Below, in pieces: positions 52,428 through 61,418 of a DNA stretch of 64,000 bases. Position 1 is the stretch's first letter, and each line of letters begins with the position of its first letter. The translations under genes and the position numbers were made by a program. The stretch is from Streptomyces tuirus (lineage in GTDB: Bacteria; Actinomycetota; Actinomycetes; Streptomycetales; Streptomycetaceae), in the NCBI RefSeq assembly GCF_014701095.1, contig NZ_AP023439.1, positions 7,242,001 through 7,306,000 on the forward strand, read 5' to 3'. Below the pieces are notes generated by a model. That model was not told the DNA's origin and did not search any database. It worked only from the letters and a program-made list of their open reading frames with translations.

Positions 52428-52610
52428 CTGATGTCCTCTCGTACGGGGCACGTGCGCCCCGGACGGACGCGTGGGGACATCGCCGATGTGCGGAGCGCGG
52501 AGTTCGCATGCTAAGCAGACAAAATGCCTGAAACGGGCACGACGTGCGGGGGGTTCACACCACAGGCGGTACAGGGGTGGCTCGGTGCGCGCGGCGGCGG
52601 GCAACGCAAA

Positions 52611-52636
52611 CCGCCGCCGGTGTTCACCGGCGGCGG
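52611..52636 (-). terminator. hairpin terminator after phosphoesterase operon
   Basis: CCGCCGCCGGTG (52611-52622) pairs perfectly with CACCGGCGGCGG (52625-52636) over a 2-nt loop, just beyond the stop at 52653 of the leftward operon. Confidence 0.8.
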
Positions 52637-52652
52637 AGGGGAAGAGGCGTGC

Positions 52653-53417
52653 TCAGTGGGCCTGTTGCGCGGCGGCCCCGGTCGCGGCGGGCTCCCGGAC
52701 CGGCAGGTGGTACACGTGGAAGGCCCGTCCGATGACCGGCTGGGCCACATTGCGCACCCGCACGCCGCCGCTCGTCATGCCGTGCTCCGTGCCGGCGTGC
52801 GCGTGCCCGTGCACCGAGAGGTCGGCCCCGGCGGTGTCGATCGCCTCGGCCAGCAGATAGCTCCCCAGGAACGGGTAGATCTCCAGCGGCTCGCCCGCCA
52901 GGGTGTCCGCGACGGGGGAGTAGTGGGTCAGGGCGATCCGCGCGTCGCAGCCCTCCTCGCCCAGCTGCTCCAGTGCGCCCCGCAGACCGTCGGCGCACCG
53001 GCGCGAGTGGCGGACGAACTCCTTCATCACCGTCTCGCCGAACTCCCCGGCGCTGCGGCCCACGAAGCCGCCGCCGAACCCCTTCGTCCCGGCGACGCCG
53101 ATCCGCGCGCCGCCGCTCTCGACGACCGTCGCCTGCCCCTCCAGGACGTGGGCTCCGGCGTCCCGGAGGATGGCCGTGACCTCCTCCGGCCGGTCGTCGT
53201 GGTGGTCGTGGTTGCCGAGGACGGCGACGACCGGGACGGCGAGACCCTCGACCTCCCGGGCCACCACCCGCATCTCCTCGGGCGTGCCGTGCCGGGTGAG
53301 GTCCCCGGCCAGCAGCAGGAGGTCTGCGCACTCGGGCAGGGTTTCGAAGGCGGGGCGCAGCACGCCCTGGCTGTCGGGCCCCATGTGGATGTCCCCGACG
53401 GCTGCGATACGGATCAT
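52653..53417 (-). CDS. metallophosphoesterase (calcineurin-like)
   Basis: This 254-aa phosphoesterase has IAAVGDIHMGPDS, LLLAGDLTRHG, AVLGNHDHHDDRP, IALTHYSPVADT and LSVHGHAHAGTEHG, the full five-motif set. It is unlike the 501-aa enzyme at 20860. It ends an operon with the BON-like and nucleotidyltransferase genes (ATGA overlap upstream). Substrate unknown. Confidence 0.92.
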   Translation of the reverse strand: MIRIAAVGDIHMGPDSQGVLRPAFETLPECADLLLLAGDLTRHGTPEEMRVVAREVEGLAVPVVAVLGNHDHHDDRPEEVTAILRDAGAHVLEGQATVVESGGARIGVAGTKGFGGGFVGRSAGEFGETVMKEFVRHSRRCADGLRGALEQLGEEGCDARIALTHYSPVADTLAGEPLEIYPFLGSYLLAEAIDTAGADLSVHGHAHAGTEHGMTSGGVRVRNVAQPVIGRAFHVYHLPVREPAATGAAAQQAH

Positions 53418-53701
53418 GAGAGCTCCTCCGCGTGGTCGGGGGAGGACGCCTCGGTGACCACGAGGTCGCTGTGCACGGGGACCCCGGCGAGCTCCTCGTG
53501 GACGGTGCGCAGGATCTCGTCGCGGCAGGGCGCCGAGGGCACGGTGCCGGCGAGCAGCACCGTCCGGCCGCGGGCCTCGACGCGTAGGCCCAGTTCACCG
53601 AGCTCACCGGAGGCGAGGCGGTCCTGGAGGTGGGCGATGCGGTAGTCCAGGTTCTCGGCAGGCGGTCCGCCGCCCGCGTCCTTGGAACCGTGGGTGCTCA
53701 T
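53414..53701 (-). CDS. BON-like domain protein
   Basis: This 95-aa protein contains NLDYRIAHLQDRLASGELGE, LGLRVEARGRTVLLAGTVPSA and a helix-strand end (VHEELAGVPVHSDLVV), the alpha-beta-beta-alpha-beta pattern of a BON domain. There is no signal peptide. ATG 53701 has GAAGGAG that overlaps the upstream gene's stop by position (10-nt gap), so translation is coupled. Role unclear. Confidence 0.75.
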   Translation of the reverse strand: MSTHGSKDAGGGPPAENLDYRIAHLQDRLASGELGELGLRVEARGRTVLLAGTVPSAPCRDEILRTVHEELAGVPVHSDLVVTEASSPDHAEELS

Positions 53702-53711
53702 GGGTGCTCCT

Positions 53712-54389
53712 TCAGATGACGTTCAGGCGCTCCAGCAGGAAGAAGAAGGCCGCCGGCATGGGCTCGTCCCCGCAGTCGCGCCGTACCCGCTCCCAGTCGA
53801 CCTTCTCCCGCAGGGCGCGGGCGATGGGCAGGGCGGCCCCGAAGTCGCAGTGGTGCTCGGAGAACGCGGCGGTCAGACTCCACAGCAGATCGGTCGGGGC
53901 GAGCACGGGCATGCGCACCGAGTCGACCGGCAGCTCCACCGCCCGCTCCAGCATGTCCGCGCCGACCGGCCGGTGCGCCAGCTCGAAGATGATGTCGACC
54001 GGCTGACCGAAACAGGTGGCCTTGATCAGCCAGTCCTCCGGCGGCGTGTAGACCGTCAGCCCGGCTTCGTGGAGCGTGGCCGCCACCGCTTCCGCGTCCT
54101 CGGGACGGATCGCGAAATCGACGTCGTGCTGCAGGTTCTTCTCGCCGCCGTGGGCGTAGGCGGCCACGCTGCCGGCCAGCGCGAACAGATGCCCCTTGCG
54201 CTTGAGCAGGGCACCGACCTGCTTGGCCGCCTCCAGAAGCGCCTGGTTGCGGTCCTGGGGGAGTTCCTGCAGGGGCTGGTCCGCCTGCGGGTCCTGTGGT
54301 GGCGCGGGCTCGTCCCCGTCCGGTGCCGTCCGGAGGTCGGGGATCCCCCGTCGCCGGACGAGCGTCGCGTCATCACCGTTCTGCGTCAT
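53712..54389 (-). CDS. nucleotidyltransferase-fold protein
   Basis: This 225-aa protein carries an AbiEii/MNT-type core: HLFALAGSVAAYAHG, EKNLQHDVDFAIRPEDAEAV (the catalytic DxD) and LAPTDLLWSLTAAFSEHHCDFG. The N-terminal 50 residues are Pro/Gln-rich. It probably transfers a nucleotide to a small molecule or RNA. Toxin-antitoxin pairing is possible but no antitoxin-like partner is adjacent; it is instead followed by the BON-like and metallophosphoesterase genes. ATG 54389 follows GAAGGAG. Confidence 0.82.
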   Translation of the reverse strand: MTQNGDDATLVRRRGIPDLRTAPDGDEPAPPQDPQADQPLQELPQDRNQALLEAAKQVGALLKRKGHLFALAGSVAAYAHGGEKNLQHDVDFAIRPEDAEAVAATLHEAGLTVYTPPEDWLIKATCFGQPVDIIFELAHRPVGADMLERAVELPVDSVRMPVLAPTDLLWSLTAAFSEHHCDFGAALPIARALREKVDWERVRRDCGDEPMPAAFFFLLERLNVI

Positions 54390-54652
54390 GACCACTCCTT
54401 CGCCGAACCGGACACTCCGCTCCCGTGCGGTGTCCGAACCCGAGACGGCCTGTTTGCCTGCACTGGTACCCGGCGCGCCCACCCCGACACGGACGGTTTC
54501 CGAAGAGCGCCGGGCCGGTCGGTCACCGGCCGGGGTTGCCCGTTCGGGCAGGCTCGCAGCAGGTCTCTCCTCTCCGGGTGGCGCCACCCGCGCGCCCTCG
54601 CGAGGCTGATACCGGCCGGACCGCCCGGCCGACCAGCCCTGGAGGAGCCCCG

Positions 54653-54862
54653 ATGCCCAAGCTGCCGTACACCCTGCTCGCCGCCCTGGCCGCGTCCGCA
54701 CTCGCCGTGCCGGTGTCCGCCTCCGCTCTGCCCGCCGACGTCACCGCGAGCCAGTGCGTCGCGGGCGGCGGCATGATCGTCATCTCCGCCGTGGGCGACG
54801 GCTCGCAGGGGTACACCAAGCGCTGCATGGGCGGAGTCCACGACGGCCAGACGGTCCTCTGA
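54653..54862 (+). CDS. small secreted protein with two Cys
   Basis: This 69-aa protein has a clear signal peptide (LPYTLLAALAASALAVPVSA, residues 4-23) and a short mature part with Cys residues at ASQCVAG and TKRCMGG that could form a disulfide. GGAGGAG lies just upstream of ATG 54653. A Gly-rich middle (GGGMIVISAVGDG) is predicted beta. Exported, function unknown. Confidence 0.75.
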   Translation: MPKLPYTLLAALAASALAVPVSASALPADVTASQCVAGGGMIVISAVGDGSQGYTKRCMGGVHDGQTVL

Positions 54863-54969
54863 CACCCCGGCCGAACAAGACAAGCGCATAACCCGCCCAA
54901 GACGGAATATGGGGCAAAGGCGTGGGAAACCGGATGACGCCACTGGACGACGCGCTTGTGGAGGTCGGC

Positions 54970-55521
54970 ATGAACCAGGAGACATCACGCTCGTCCGGAC
55001 TTCCGCAGCCGCTGCGGGCCGTGGCCTCGGGCCTCGGCCATCTGCCGGGTGCGGAGCAGGTGGGCAAGGTGGCCACGGACGCCCTGGACAGGATCGGCGC
55101 GGTCTCGCCGCGAGGCCGCCGGATGGCCGTCTACGCGGGCGCCGGGGTGCTCGGCGTGGCCGGAGTCGTGGAGTGGCCGGTGGCGGTGACCGGCGCGGCC
55201 GTGGCCTGGCTGACCCGGCCGAGGCCCGCACAGCGGCCCGACGGCCCCGCACCGAACGGCGGCACACAGACCGCCGAGGCCGGGGGCCACCGCCCCGCCA
55301 GGACGGGCAGCGACGACGAGGACACCTCCGAGCACGGCCCGGGCGGCAGACTCACCCCCTCCCACCACCGCCAGGAGCAGCCGGAACAGCACGTTCACGA
55401 ACAGCCCGCCAAGGTCGGGGACACCGCCACCGCCTCCGCGCTCAAGCAGGTCGCCGAGGCCACCGCGCACCACGAGGAGCAGTCCAACGGGCACGCGGGC
55501 GACAGCCGCCCCACCGGCTGA
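54970..55521 (+). CDS. hypothetical protein with single membrane helix
   Basis: This 183-aa protein has one hydrophobic segment (MAVYAGAGVLGVAGVVEWPV, then AVTGAAVAWLT) near residue 60 and a long, polar, disordered tail. ATG 54970 has GGAGG; GTG at 54922 is in frame. It ends 16 nt before the P-type ATPase gene, so it is probably co-transcribed and could be an accessory subunit. Confidence 0.65.
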   Translation: MNQETSRSSGLPQPLRAVASGLGHLPGAEQVGKVATDALDRIGAVSPRGRRMAVYAGAGVLGVAGVVEWPVAVTGAAVAWLTRPRPAQRPDGPAPNGGTQTAEAGGHRPARTGSDDEDTSEHGPGGRLTPSHHRQEQPEQHVHEQPAKVGDTATASALKQVAEATAHHEEQSNGHAGDSRPTG

Positions 55522-55537
55522 GTCGGGACGGCAGCAG

Positions 55538-58500
55538 ATGCTCGCACTCTTCGACGTCACCCCGCTCACCGGCGCCGTGGCCGAGGCGGCCGCGGGCGCC
55601 GCCCGCAGCGCCGCCCGGTCGGTGACGTCCGCCTACGACACCACGCGCCGCGTCCGCAACGTCGCGCGCAACGCCCTGACCGGCGGACAGCACTGGAAGG
55701 CCGGGCAACGCCTCCACCTCGCGCTGCGGCGCCCCGACGGCGACGCGGCGGCCCTCGCCCGCCGGATCGCCGAGGAACTGATCGAGCACCCGGACGTACT
55801 CACGGCCTACTGGGACGGCGGGCTGTCCCGCCTGGTGGTCACCGTGGCCGAGGACGCCGTCACCGACCGCGTCACCGAGCGGGCCACCGAGCTCGCCACC
55901 CGCTTCGGCCTGGTCGAGGGAGCCGATCCCAACATCCGGGACACCAGCCACCCCGGGGATCCCACCGAGGTGCGCGTCACCGCCGCGGCGATCCTGATGG
56001 ACGTCGCGGGAACGGCCGGTGCCCTGGCCGGCCGGTCCCTGCGACTGCCGCCCGCCTCGCGCATCATCACCGCCACCGTCACGCTGCTGCGCGAGAACCC
56101 CCGCTTCCGGGCCCTGCTCCGGCAGCGCTTCGGCACGTCCGGCATGGAACTCGTCCTCGCCGCGGCCAACGCCGCCGCCCACGGCATCGGCCAGACCCCG
56201 CCGGCCCTCGTCCTCGACGGCATCCTGCGCGGCAACCAGCTCACCGAAGCCGTGGCCAGGGCAGCGGCCTTCGAGAGGCTGCACGACGACGTCTGCCACC
56301 AGCGCCGCACCAGCCTGCCCTGCCCCGTCGACACCAGGCCGCCGCTCAAGGTGACCCCCGCCGCTGAGTACGCCTCCCACGCCAGCACCGGCAGCCTCGC
56401 CGGCGCCGCCGCCACCCTCCTCGTCACCCACAACGCGAGGGACGCGGCCGAAGCCGTCCTCGCCGGATCCCCGAAGGCGGCCCGGTACGGCCCCGCCGCC
56501 TTCGGCGCGACCCTCGGCACCTTCCTCGCCCACGCCGGGATCCTCCTGCGCAACGGGGAACGCCTGCGACAGCTCGAGATCGCCGATGCCCTGGTCCTGC
56601 ACGCCGACGCCCTGCGCAGCCTGCGGCCCGACACCGACGACGACCTGCCCGACGACCCGGTTCACCCCTACGCCGAGGCCGTGCTGGACGCCGCCCGCAG
56701 GGCAGGACTGCACGTCGTCATCGCGGGCGGCACCGACCTCAAGGACATCACCCGCCTCGCCGACGAGGTCGCGCCGAGCGCCAAGCCGTTCGGAGACGTC
56801 GTCCGGGCCCTCCAGGACGAGGGGCGCGTCGTCGTCACCGTCGCCCGCCTGGACGAGTCCGGCGACGGACACGTCGCGGCCGGGCTGCCCGCCGGAGACG
56901 TGGCCATCGCCCTCGCCGACGGACGGGGAGCCGTCTCCTGGGGCGTCGACGTCCTGGCACCGGGCGGCCTCGCCGACGTCTGGCGGCTGCTCACGGCGAT
57001 CCCCTCGGCCCGGCGCGTCGGACGCCGGTCGCAGACCCTGGCCCGCGCCGGCGCCGCCCTCTCCGGGCTCCTCGTCGCCCGCGGCGGGCAGCCCCCGGGC
57101 CGTCACCTCCTGTGGCCCCTCACCCGGCACGCCCCCGTCAACATCGCCGCCGCCAACGCCCTGCTCACCGGCTGGCTCGAAGCCGTCCGGGTCGCCCGGG
57201 CGACCCCACCGCCCCCCCGGCTGCACATCCCCTGGCACGCCCTGGAACCCCACGAGGCACGCGACCGGTTGCAGCACGCCGACCGCGACGGCGAGCCCCG
57301 CGGACTCGCCCTGCTCGCCGACCGCTCGAAGCAGCGGGCCGCCCGCCTGACCGGGCACCCGGCCCTCGCCCCCGCCCGCTGGACGTGGCAGGCGGCCGGT
57401 GCCGTACGCCGCGAACTCGACGACCCGCTCACGCCCGTCCTCGCCACCGGCGCCGTCGCCTCGGCCCTGCTCGGTTCGGTCGTCGACGCGCTGCTCGTCG
57501 TCGGCGCCATGGACCTCAACGCGGTGACCGGCGGCCTTCAACGGCTGCGCGCCGAACAGGCCCTGGCCCGGCTCGCCGCCCGGCAGCAGCCCAAGGCCCG
57601 CAAGCAGAACGGCGGCACCGGCACCGTCACCGTCGACGCCGCCCGGCTGCGCCCCGGGGACGAGATCACCCTCGGCGCCGGCGACGTCGTCCCCGCCGAC
57701 GCCCGGCTGCTGGACGTCGACGGCCTGGAGGTCGACGAGTCGGCGCTCACCGGCGAGTCCCTGCCGGTGACCAAGTCCGTCGACGCCACCCCCGGCCTGC
57801 CGGTGGCCCAGCGCACCTGCATGGTCTTCGAGGGCACCACCGTCGTGGCCGGACGGGCCACCGCGCTCGTCGTCGACACCGGTGACCAGACCGAGGCCGG
57901 CCGGGCCGTCACCCTCGCCGCCCGCACCCCGCCCCCCGCCGGCGTCCAGGCCCGGCTCCAGGAACTGACCCGCAAGGCCCTGCCCGTGACCTTCACCGGC
58001 GGCGCGGCCGTGACCGGGCTGTCCCTGCTGCGCGGCAGCCCCGTCCGGCGCGCCGTCAGCGGTGGTGTCGCGGTCGCCGTAGCCGCCGTCCCCGAGGGCC
58101 TGCCGCTCGTCGCGACCGTCGCACAGATGGCGGCGGCGCGCCGGCTGTCCCGCCGCGGCGTCCTGGTCCGCACCCCGCGCACCCTGGAGGCGCTCGGCCG
58201 GGTCGACACCGTCTGCTTCGACAAGACCGGCACCCTCACCGAGAACAAGCTGCGCCTGGTCCGCGTCGCCACCGCCGACGGCACCGTCGTCGCCACCGAC
58301 GACGACCGGGCCGCACCGGTCCTGCGCCTGGCCGCGCGGGCCTGCCCGCAGGAGGAGACAGGGCAGGGCCGCCGCGTCGCGCACGCGACCGACGAGGCCG
58401 TCCTCGACGTCGCCCCGCCCGACCCGGGCTGGGCACCCACCGGCGAACTGCCCTTCGAGACCCGCCGCGGCTACGCCGCCGCCGTCGGCCGCGACACCGA

Positions 58501-59866
58501 CCCGGACATGCGGGAACTGCTCGTCGTCAAGGGCGCCCCCGAGACGATCCTGCCCGCCTGCCGGGACCTTCCCGGCGACACCTGGGACACCGCCCACGAA
58601 CTGGCCGGGCAGGGACTGCGCGTCCTCGCCGTCGCCCGCCGGCCCTGCCGGGCCGACGACGCCGAGGCCGAACTCGACCTGCCGCTCGCGGACCTGGAGT
58701 TCAGCGGCTTTGTCGCCCTCGCCGACGTCCCGCGCGACACCTCCCACGCCCTGCTCGCGGAGCTGCGACGCTCCGGCATCCTGCCCGTCATGCTCACCGG
58801 CGACCATCCGGAGACCGCCCGCGCCATCGCCCTGCAACTGGGCTGGCCGGAGGAGACCGAGGCGGTGACCGGAGACGAACTCGTCGCCATGGAACGCCGC
58901 GAACGCGTCCGGGTCCTGCGCGGCGCGGGCGTCATCGCCCGGGTCGCCCCCGAGCAGAAACTGCACGTCGTCGAGGCCCTGCAACAGGCCGGGCGGGTCG
59001 TGGCGATGGCCGGCGACGGCGCCAACGACGCCGCCGCCATCCGGGCCGCCGACGTCGGCGTGGGCGTGGAGTCCCGCGGCTCCGCCGCCGCCCGCAACGC
59101 CGCCGACCTCGTGCTCACCACCGGCGACCTGTCCGTCCTCGTGGACGCGGTCGCCGAGGGCCGGGCCCTGTGGCGCAGCGTCGCCGACGCGGTGAGCATC
59201 CTCATCGGCGGCAACGCGGGCGAAGTCGGCTTCAGCGTCCTCGGCACCCTGCTCGCCGGCTCCTCACCCCTGTCGACCCGTCAGCTGCTGCTGGTCAACC
59301 TGCTCACCGACATGTTCCCGGCCATGGCCGTGGCCGTCACACCGAGCAGCGACCCCTCGACCGCCGAGCACGCCGCGACCGGCCCGATGGGCCTCGACGT
59401 CCTCGGCGCGCCCCTGCTGCGTTCCATCCGCCGCCGCGGCATCACCACCTGCTTCGGCGCGGTCGCGGCGTACCTCATCGGCCGCCTCACCCCCGGCACC
59501 GAACGCCGGTCCACCACCATGGCCCTGTGCGGCGTGGTCGGCGCCCAGCTCGTCCAGACCCTCTCCGGACGGCGCCACAGCACCCTGGTGTGGGTCACGG
59601 CCCTCGGCTCCGCCGCGGTCCTCGCCGCCCTCGTCCAGACCCCGGGCGTCAGCCACTTCTTCGGCTGCACCCCGCTCGGCCCCGTCGCCTGGGCCGGCGT
59701 CGCCCTGGCCATCGCCCTGTCGGCCCTGGCACCCCGTCTGGAGCGCCTCGCAGCCGTGCACGCCCTCTACGACGCCGCGGCACAACTCGCCCTGCGCCTG
59801 GGCGACCTGAGCGGGCAGGCCCGGCGGCTCTTCCGCAGCGGTATCGCCGCGCCCGTGGTGGCGTAG
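55538..59866 (+). CDS. large P-type cation-transporting ATPase (CtpI/CtpH-like)
   Basis: This 1442-aa P-type ATPase is far longer than typical 700-900 aa members. Core motifs are complete: LTGES (about residue 738), VPEGLP (M4), FDKTGTLTEN with the phosphorylated Asp (about 895), TGDHPETA and GDGANDAAAI (about 1157). The M4 sequence PEGLP with no CPC argues against heavy-metal CopA-type transport. The first about 600 residues form a duplicated, non-canonical N-terminal region, as in mycobacterial CtpH/CtpI. Several C-terminal helices follow. Ion unknown. The gene follows the small membrane gene by 16 nt. Confidence 0.92.
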   Translation: MLALFDVTPLTGAVAEAAAGAARSAARSVTSAYDTTRRVRNVARNALTGGQHWKAGQRLHLALRRPDGDAAALARRIAEELIEHPDVLTAYWDGGLSRLVVTVAEDAVTDRVTERATELATRFGLVEGADPNIRDTSHPGDPTEVRVTAAAILMDVAGTAGALAGRSLRLPPASRIITATVTLLRENPRFRALLRQRFGTSGMELVLAAANAAAHGIGQTPPALVLDGILRGNQLTEAVARAAAFERLHDDVCHQRRTSLPCPVDTRPPLKVTPAAEYASHASTGSLAGAAATLLVTHNARDAAEAVLAGSPKAARYGPAAFGATLGTFLAHAGILLRNGERLRQLEIADALVLHADALRSLRPDTDDDLPDDPVHPYAEAVLDAARRAGLHVVIAGGTDLKDITRLADEVAPSAKPFGDVVRALQDEGRVVVTVARLDESGDGHVAAGLPAGDVAIALADGRGAVSWGVDVLAPGGLADVWRLLTAIPSARRVGRRSQTLARAGAALSGLLVARGGQPPGRHLLWPLTRHAPVNIAAANALLTGWLEAVRVARATPPPPRLHIPWHALEPHEARDRLQHADRDGEPRGLALLADRSKQRAARLTGHPALAPARWTWQAAGAVRRELDDPLTPVLATGAVASALLGSVVDALLVVGAMDLNAVTGGLQRLRAEQALARLAARQQPKARKQNGGTGTVTVDAARLRPGDEITLGAGDVVPADARLLDVDGLEVDESALTGESLPVTKSVDATPGLPVAQRTCMVFEGTTVVAGRATALVVDTGDQTEAGRAVTLAARTPPPAGVQARLQELTRKALPVTFTGGAAVTGLSLLRGSPVRRAVSGGVAVAVAAVPEGLPLVATVAQMAAARRLSRRGVLVRTPRTLEALGRVDTVCFDKTGTLTENKLRLVRVATADGTVVATDDDRAAPVLRLAARACPQEETGQGRRVAHATDEAVLDVAPPDPGWAPTGELPFETRRGYAAAVGRDTDPDMRELLVVKGAPETILPACRDLPGDTWDTAHELAGQGLRVLAVARRPCRADDAEAELDLPLADLEFSGFVALADVPRDTSHALLAELRRSGILPVMLTGDHPETARAIALQLGWPEETEAVTGDELVAMERRERVRVLRGAGVIARVAPEQKLHVVEALQQAGRVVAMAGDGANDAAAIRAADVGVGVESRGSAAARNAADLVLTTGDLSVLVDAVAEGRALWRSVADAVSILIGGNAGEVGFSVLGTLLAGSSPLSTRQLLLVNLLTDMFPAMAVAVTPSSDPSTAEHAATGPMGLDVLGAPLLRSIRRRGITTCFGAVAAYLIGRLTPGTERRSTTMALCGVVGAQLVQTLSGRRHSTLVWVTALGSAAVLAALVQTPGVSHFFGCTPLGPVAWAGVALAIALSALAPRLERLAAVHALYDAAAQLALRLGDLSGQARRLFRSGIAAPVVA

Positions 59867-59881
59867 CGGGCGGGCAGAGCG

Positions 59882-59916
59882 GGAGGCCGCCACCCCGTGC
59901 CGGGGCGGCGGCCTCC
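59882..59916. terminator. bidirectional terminator after ATPase
   Basis: GGAGGCCGCC (59882-59891) and GGCGGCCTCC (59907-59916) pair, together with CCCC/GGGG inner pairs, an A-C mismatch and a 5-nt loop. It separates the ATPase gene from the convergent SRPBCC gene. Confidence 0.75.
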
Positions 59917-59918
59917 TC

Positions 59919-59962
59919 ACACCTGGTCAGACCGTGCCGCACACCTGGTCAGACCGTGCCGC
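59919..59962. repeat. 22-bp perfect tandem duplication
   Basis: The 22-nt unit ACACCTGGTCAGACCGTGCC plus GC is exactly doubled (59919-59940, 59941-59962). The inner copy includes the stop codon of the leftward SRPBCC gene, so the duplication recreates the gene end beyond the stop. Confidence 0.85.
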
Positions 59963-60398
59963 GCCAGGCGCCCGTCTCCGCTCCGCGGGCCTCCATGAAC
60001 TCCTTGAACCGGGCCAGGTCACCGGAGACCTGCCGCTTCACGAACCCGAGCTTGTCGCCGACGGTCTCGGCCACACCACTGGGGTCGAAGTCCATCTGCA
60101 GCATGACCTTCGTCGTGTCGTCCTGGATCCGGTGGAACGTCACCACACCGGCCTGCCGCGCCTCGCCGCCCACGGTGGTCCAGGCGACGCGCTCGTCCGG
60201 GACCTGCTCGGTGATCTCCGCGTCGAACTCCCGCGCCTGGCCGCCGACTTTCGTCACCCAGTGCGTGAGGGTGTCGGTGCGCTGCTCGATGCGCTCGACA
60301 CCGTCCATGAACTCGGGGAACGACTCGAACTGCGTCCACTGGTTGTACGCGGTGCGCACCGGCACGCGGACCTCGATGGATTCCTCTACCTGCGACAA
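59949..60398 (-). CDS. SRPBCC (polyketide cyclase/START-like) protein
   Basis: This 149-aa protein has the SRPBCC fold: EESIEVRVPVRTAYNQWTQF, FPEFMDGVERIEQR, VAWTTVGGEARQAGVVTFH and a long C-terminal helix (ETVGDKLGFVKRQVSGDLAR, FKEFMEARG). Such proteins bind hydrophobic ligands in a deep cavity, and some are cyclases or stress proteins. ATG 60398. Divergent from the holin-like gene. Confidence 0.9.
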   Translation of the reverse strand: MSQVEESIEVRVPVRTAYNQWTQFESFPEFMDGVERIEQRTDTLTHWVTKVGGQAREFDAEITEQVPDERVAWTTVGGEARQAGVVTFHRIQDDTTKVMLQMDFDPSGVAETVGDKLGFVKRQVSGDLARFKEFMEARGAETGAWRGTV

Positions 60399-60546
60399 GG
60401 CGATGCCTCCCTCTCTCGTACGTGAGCGACGGACGGGTACCGGATCTCGCGCCGCTCACTCATCGTCATCGCAACTTGTCCCAGCAGGTGTCTTTTCCGC
60501 CGGCGCTGGTACCCGGCCCCGAACTACGGAACGGGAGGTGATCGCC

Positions 60547-60990
60547 ATGGCGGACACGCACCGCACGGCCCCCGCCGCTCCCCGCTCGGGGAACGCGCCG
60601 GCGGCCGGGGACGAGCCGGTGGGTGAGCTGGTGCAACGGGCCACCGAGCAACTGACCGACCTGGTGCGCGGTGAGATGCGGCTCGCCCGGGCGGAGATGA
60701 CCGAGAAGGGCAAGCGCTTCGGCAAGGGCGGCGGCCTGTTCGGCGGAGCCGGCGTACTCGGCTTCGTCACCCTCCAGGCTCTGGTCGCCACGGTGATCGC
60801 CGCCCTGGCCGTACCGCTGCCGGTGTGGGCGGCGGCGCTGATCGTCACGGGCGTACTGGCCGTCGCCACGGGCCTCACGGCGCTGGCCGGCCGCAAGCAG
60901 GTGCGCAGCGCCACCCCGCCCGCCCCGCAGCAAACCATCGACAGCGTGAAGGCCGACGTGGCCGAGATCAAGGAGAGTGCACAGCGATGA
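60547..60990 (+). CDS. phage-holin-family (DUF1469-like) membrane protein
   Basis: This 147-aa protein has ELVQRATEQLTDLVRGEMRL and ARAEMTEKGKRFGKGGGLFG, then two helices (GVLGFVTLQALVATVIAALA and VWAAALIVTGVLAVATGLTA) and an amphipathic C-terminal helix. Actinobacterial holin-superfamily 3_6 proteins of this type are membrane-stress proteins and not lysis genes. ATG 60547 has GGGAGG. It is coupled to the DUF3618 gene (ATGA). Confidence 0.87.
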   Translation: MADTHRTAPAAPRSGNAPAAGDEPVGELVQRATEQLTDLVRGEMRLARAEMTEKGKRFGKGGGLFGGAGVLGFVTLQALVATVIAALAVPLPVWAAALIVTGVLAVATGLTALAGRKQVRSATPPAPQQTIDSVKADVAEIKESAQR

Positions 60991-61418
60991 CCCAGCCCCC
61001 GCACGACGAGCCGACCGCCCGCAGCCAGGAGGAACTGCGCGAGCAGGTCGAGCAGACCCGCCACGAACTCGGCGACACCGTCCAGGCCCTGGCGGACCGG
61101 GCCGACGTCAAGGCCCGCGCCCGGGAGAAGGCTGTCGCGGTCAAGGAGCAGGCCGGGGCCAAGGCCCAGGAATGGAGCGGGCAGGCCAGGGCCAAGGCCG
61201 CGCACGTCGCCCACACCGTGGAGGAGAAGCTGCCCGAGCCGGTGAAGCAGAAGGGCGCCGCCGCCGCTCAGGGGGCGAAGGAGAAGGCCGCACAGGCCGA
61301 GCAGGTCTGGCAGGACAAGGCTCCGCAGCAGGTGCGCGACCACCGGGCCGCGCTACTGGCGGGCGCGGGCGCCGTCCTCGTGGCCTGCCTGCTGATCCGC
61401 CGCCGCGGCAACCGCTGA
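60987..61418 (+). CDS. DUF3618-family membrane protein
   Basis: This 143-aa protein contains the DUF3618 motif SQEELREQVEQTRHELGDTV followed by ADRADVKARAREKAVAVKEQ, a long Lys/Ala/Glu-rich coiled coil (AGAKAQEWSGQARAKAAH) and a single C-terminal helix (LLAGAGAVLVACLLI) ending in RRRGNR. It probably tethers to the membrane beside its partner. The repeat array immediately after it begins at the very end of this gene. Confidence 0.87.
   Translation: MTQPPHDEPTARSQEELREQVEQTRHELGDTVQALADRADVKARAREKAVAVKEQAGAKAQEWSGQARAKAAHVAHTVEEKLPEPVKQKGAAAAQGAKEKAAQAEQVWQDKAPQQVRDHRAALLAGAGAVLVACLLIRRRGNR

Noticed and set aside
52490..52600. PHO-box-like GTTCACACCAC upstream of phoD
   Set aside because: Only a single half-unit at unsuitable orientation; no second 11-nt repeat in register.
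60547..60990. Holin-like gene as sign of a prophage
   Set aside because: No other phage genes occur nearby, and the DUF3618 partner marks it as a chromosomal stress-type family.
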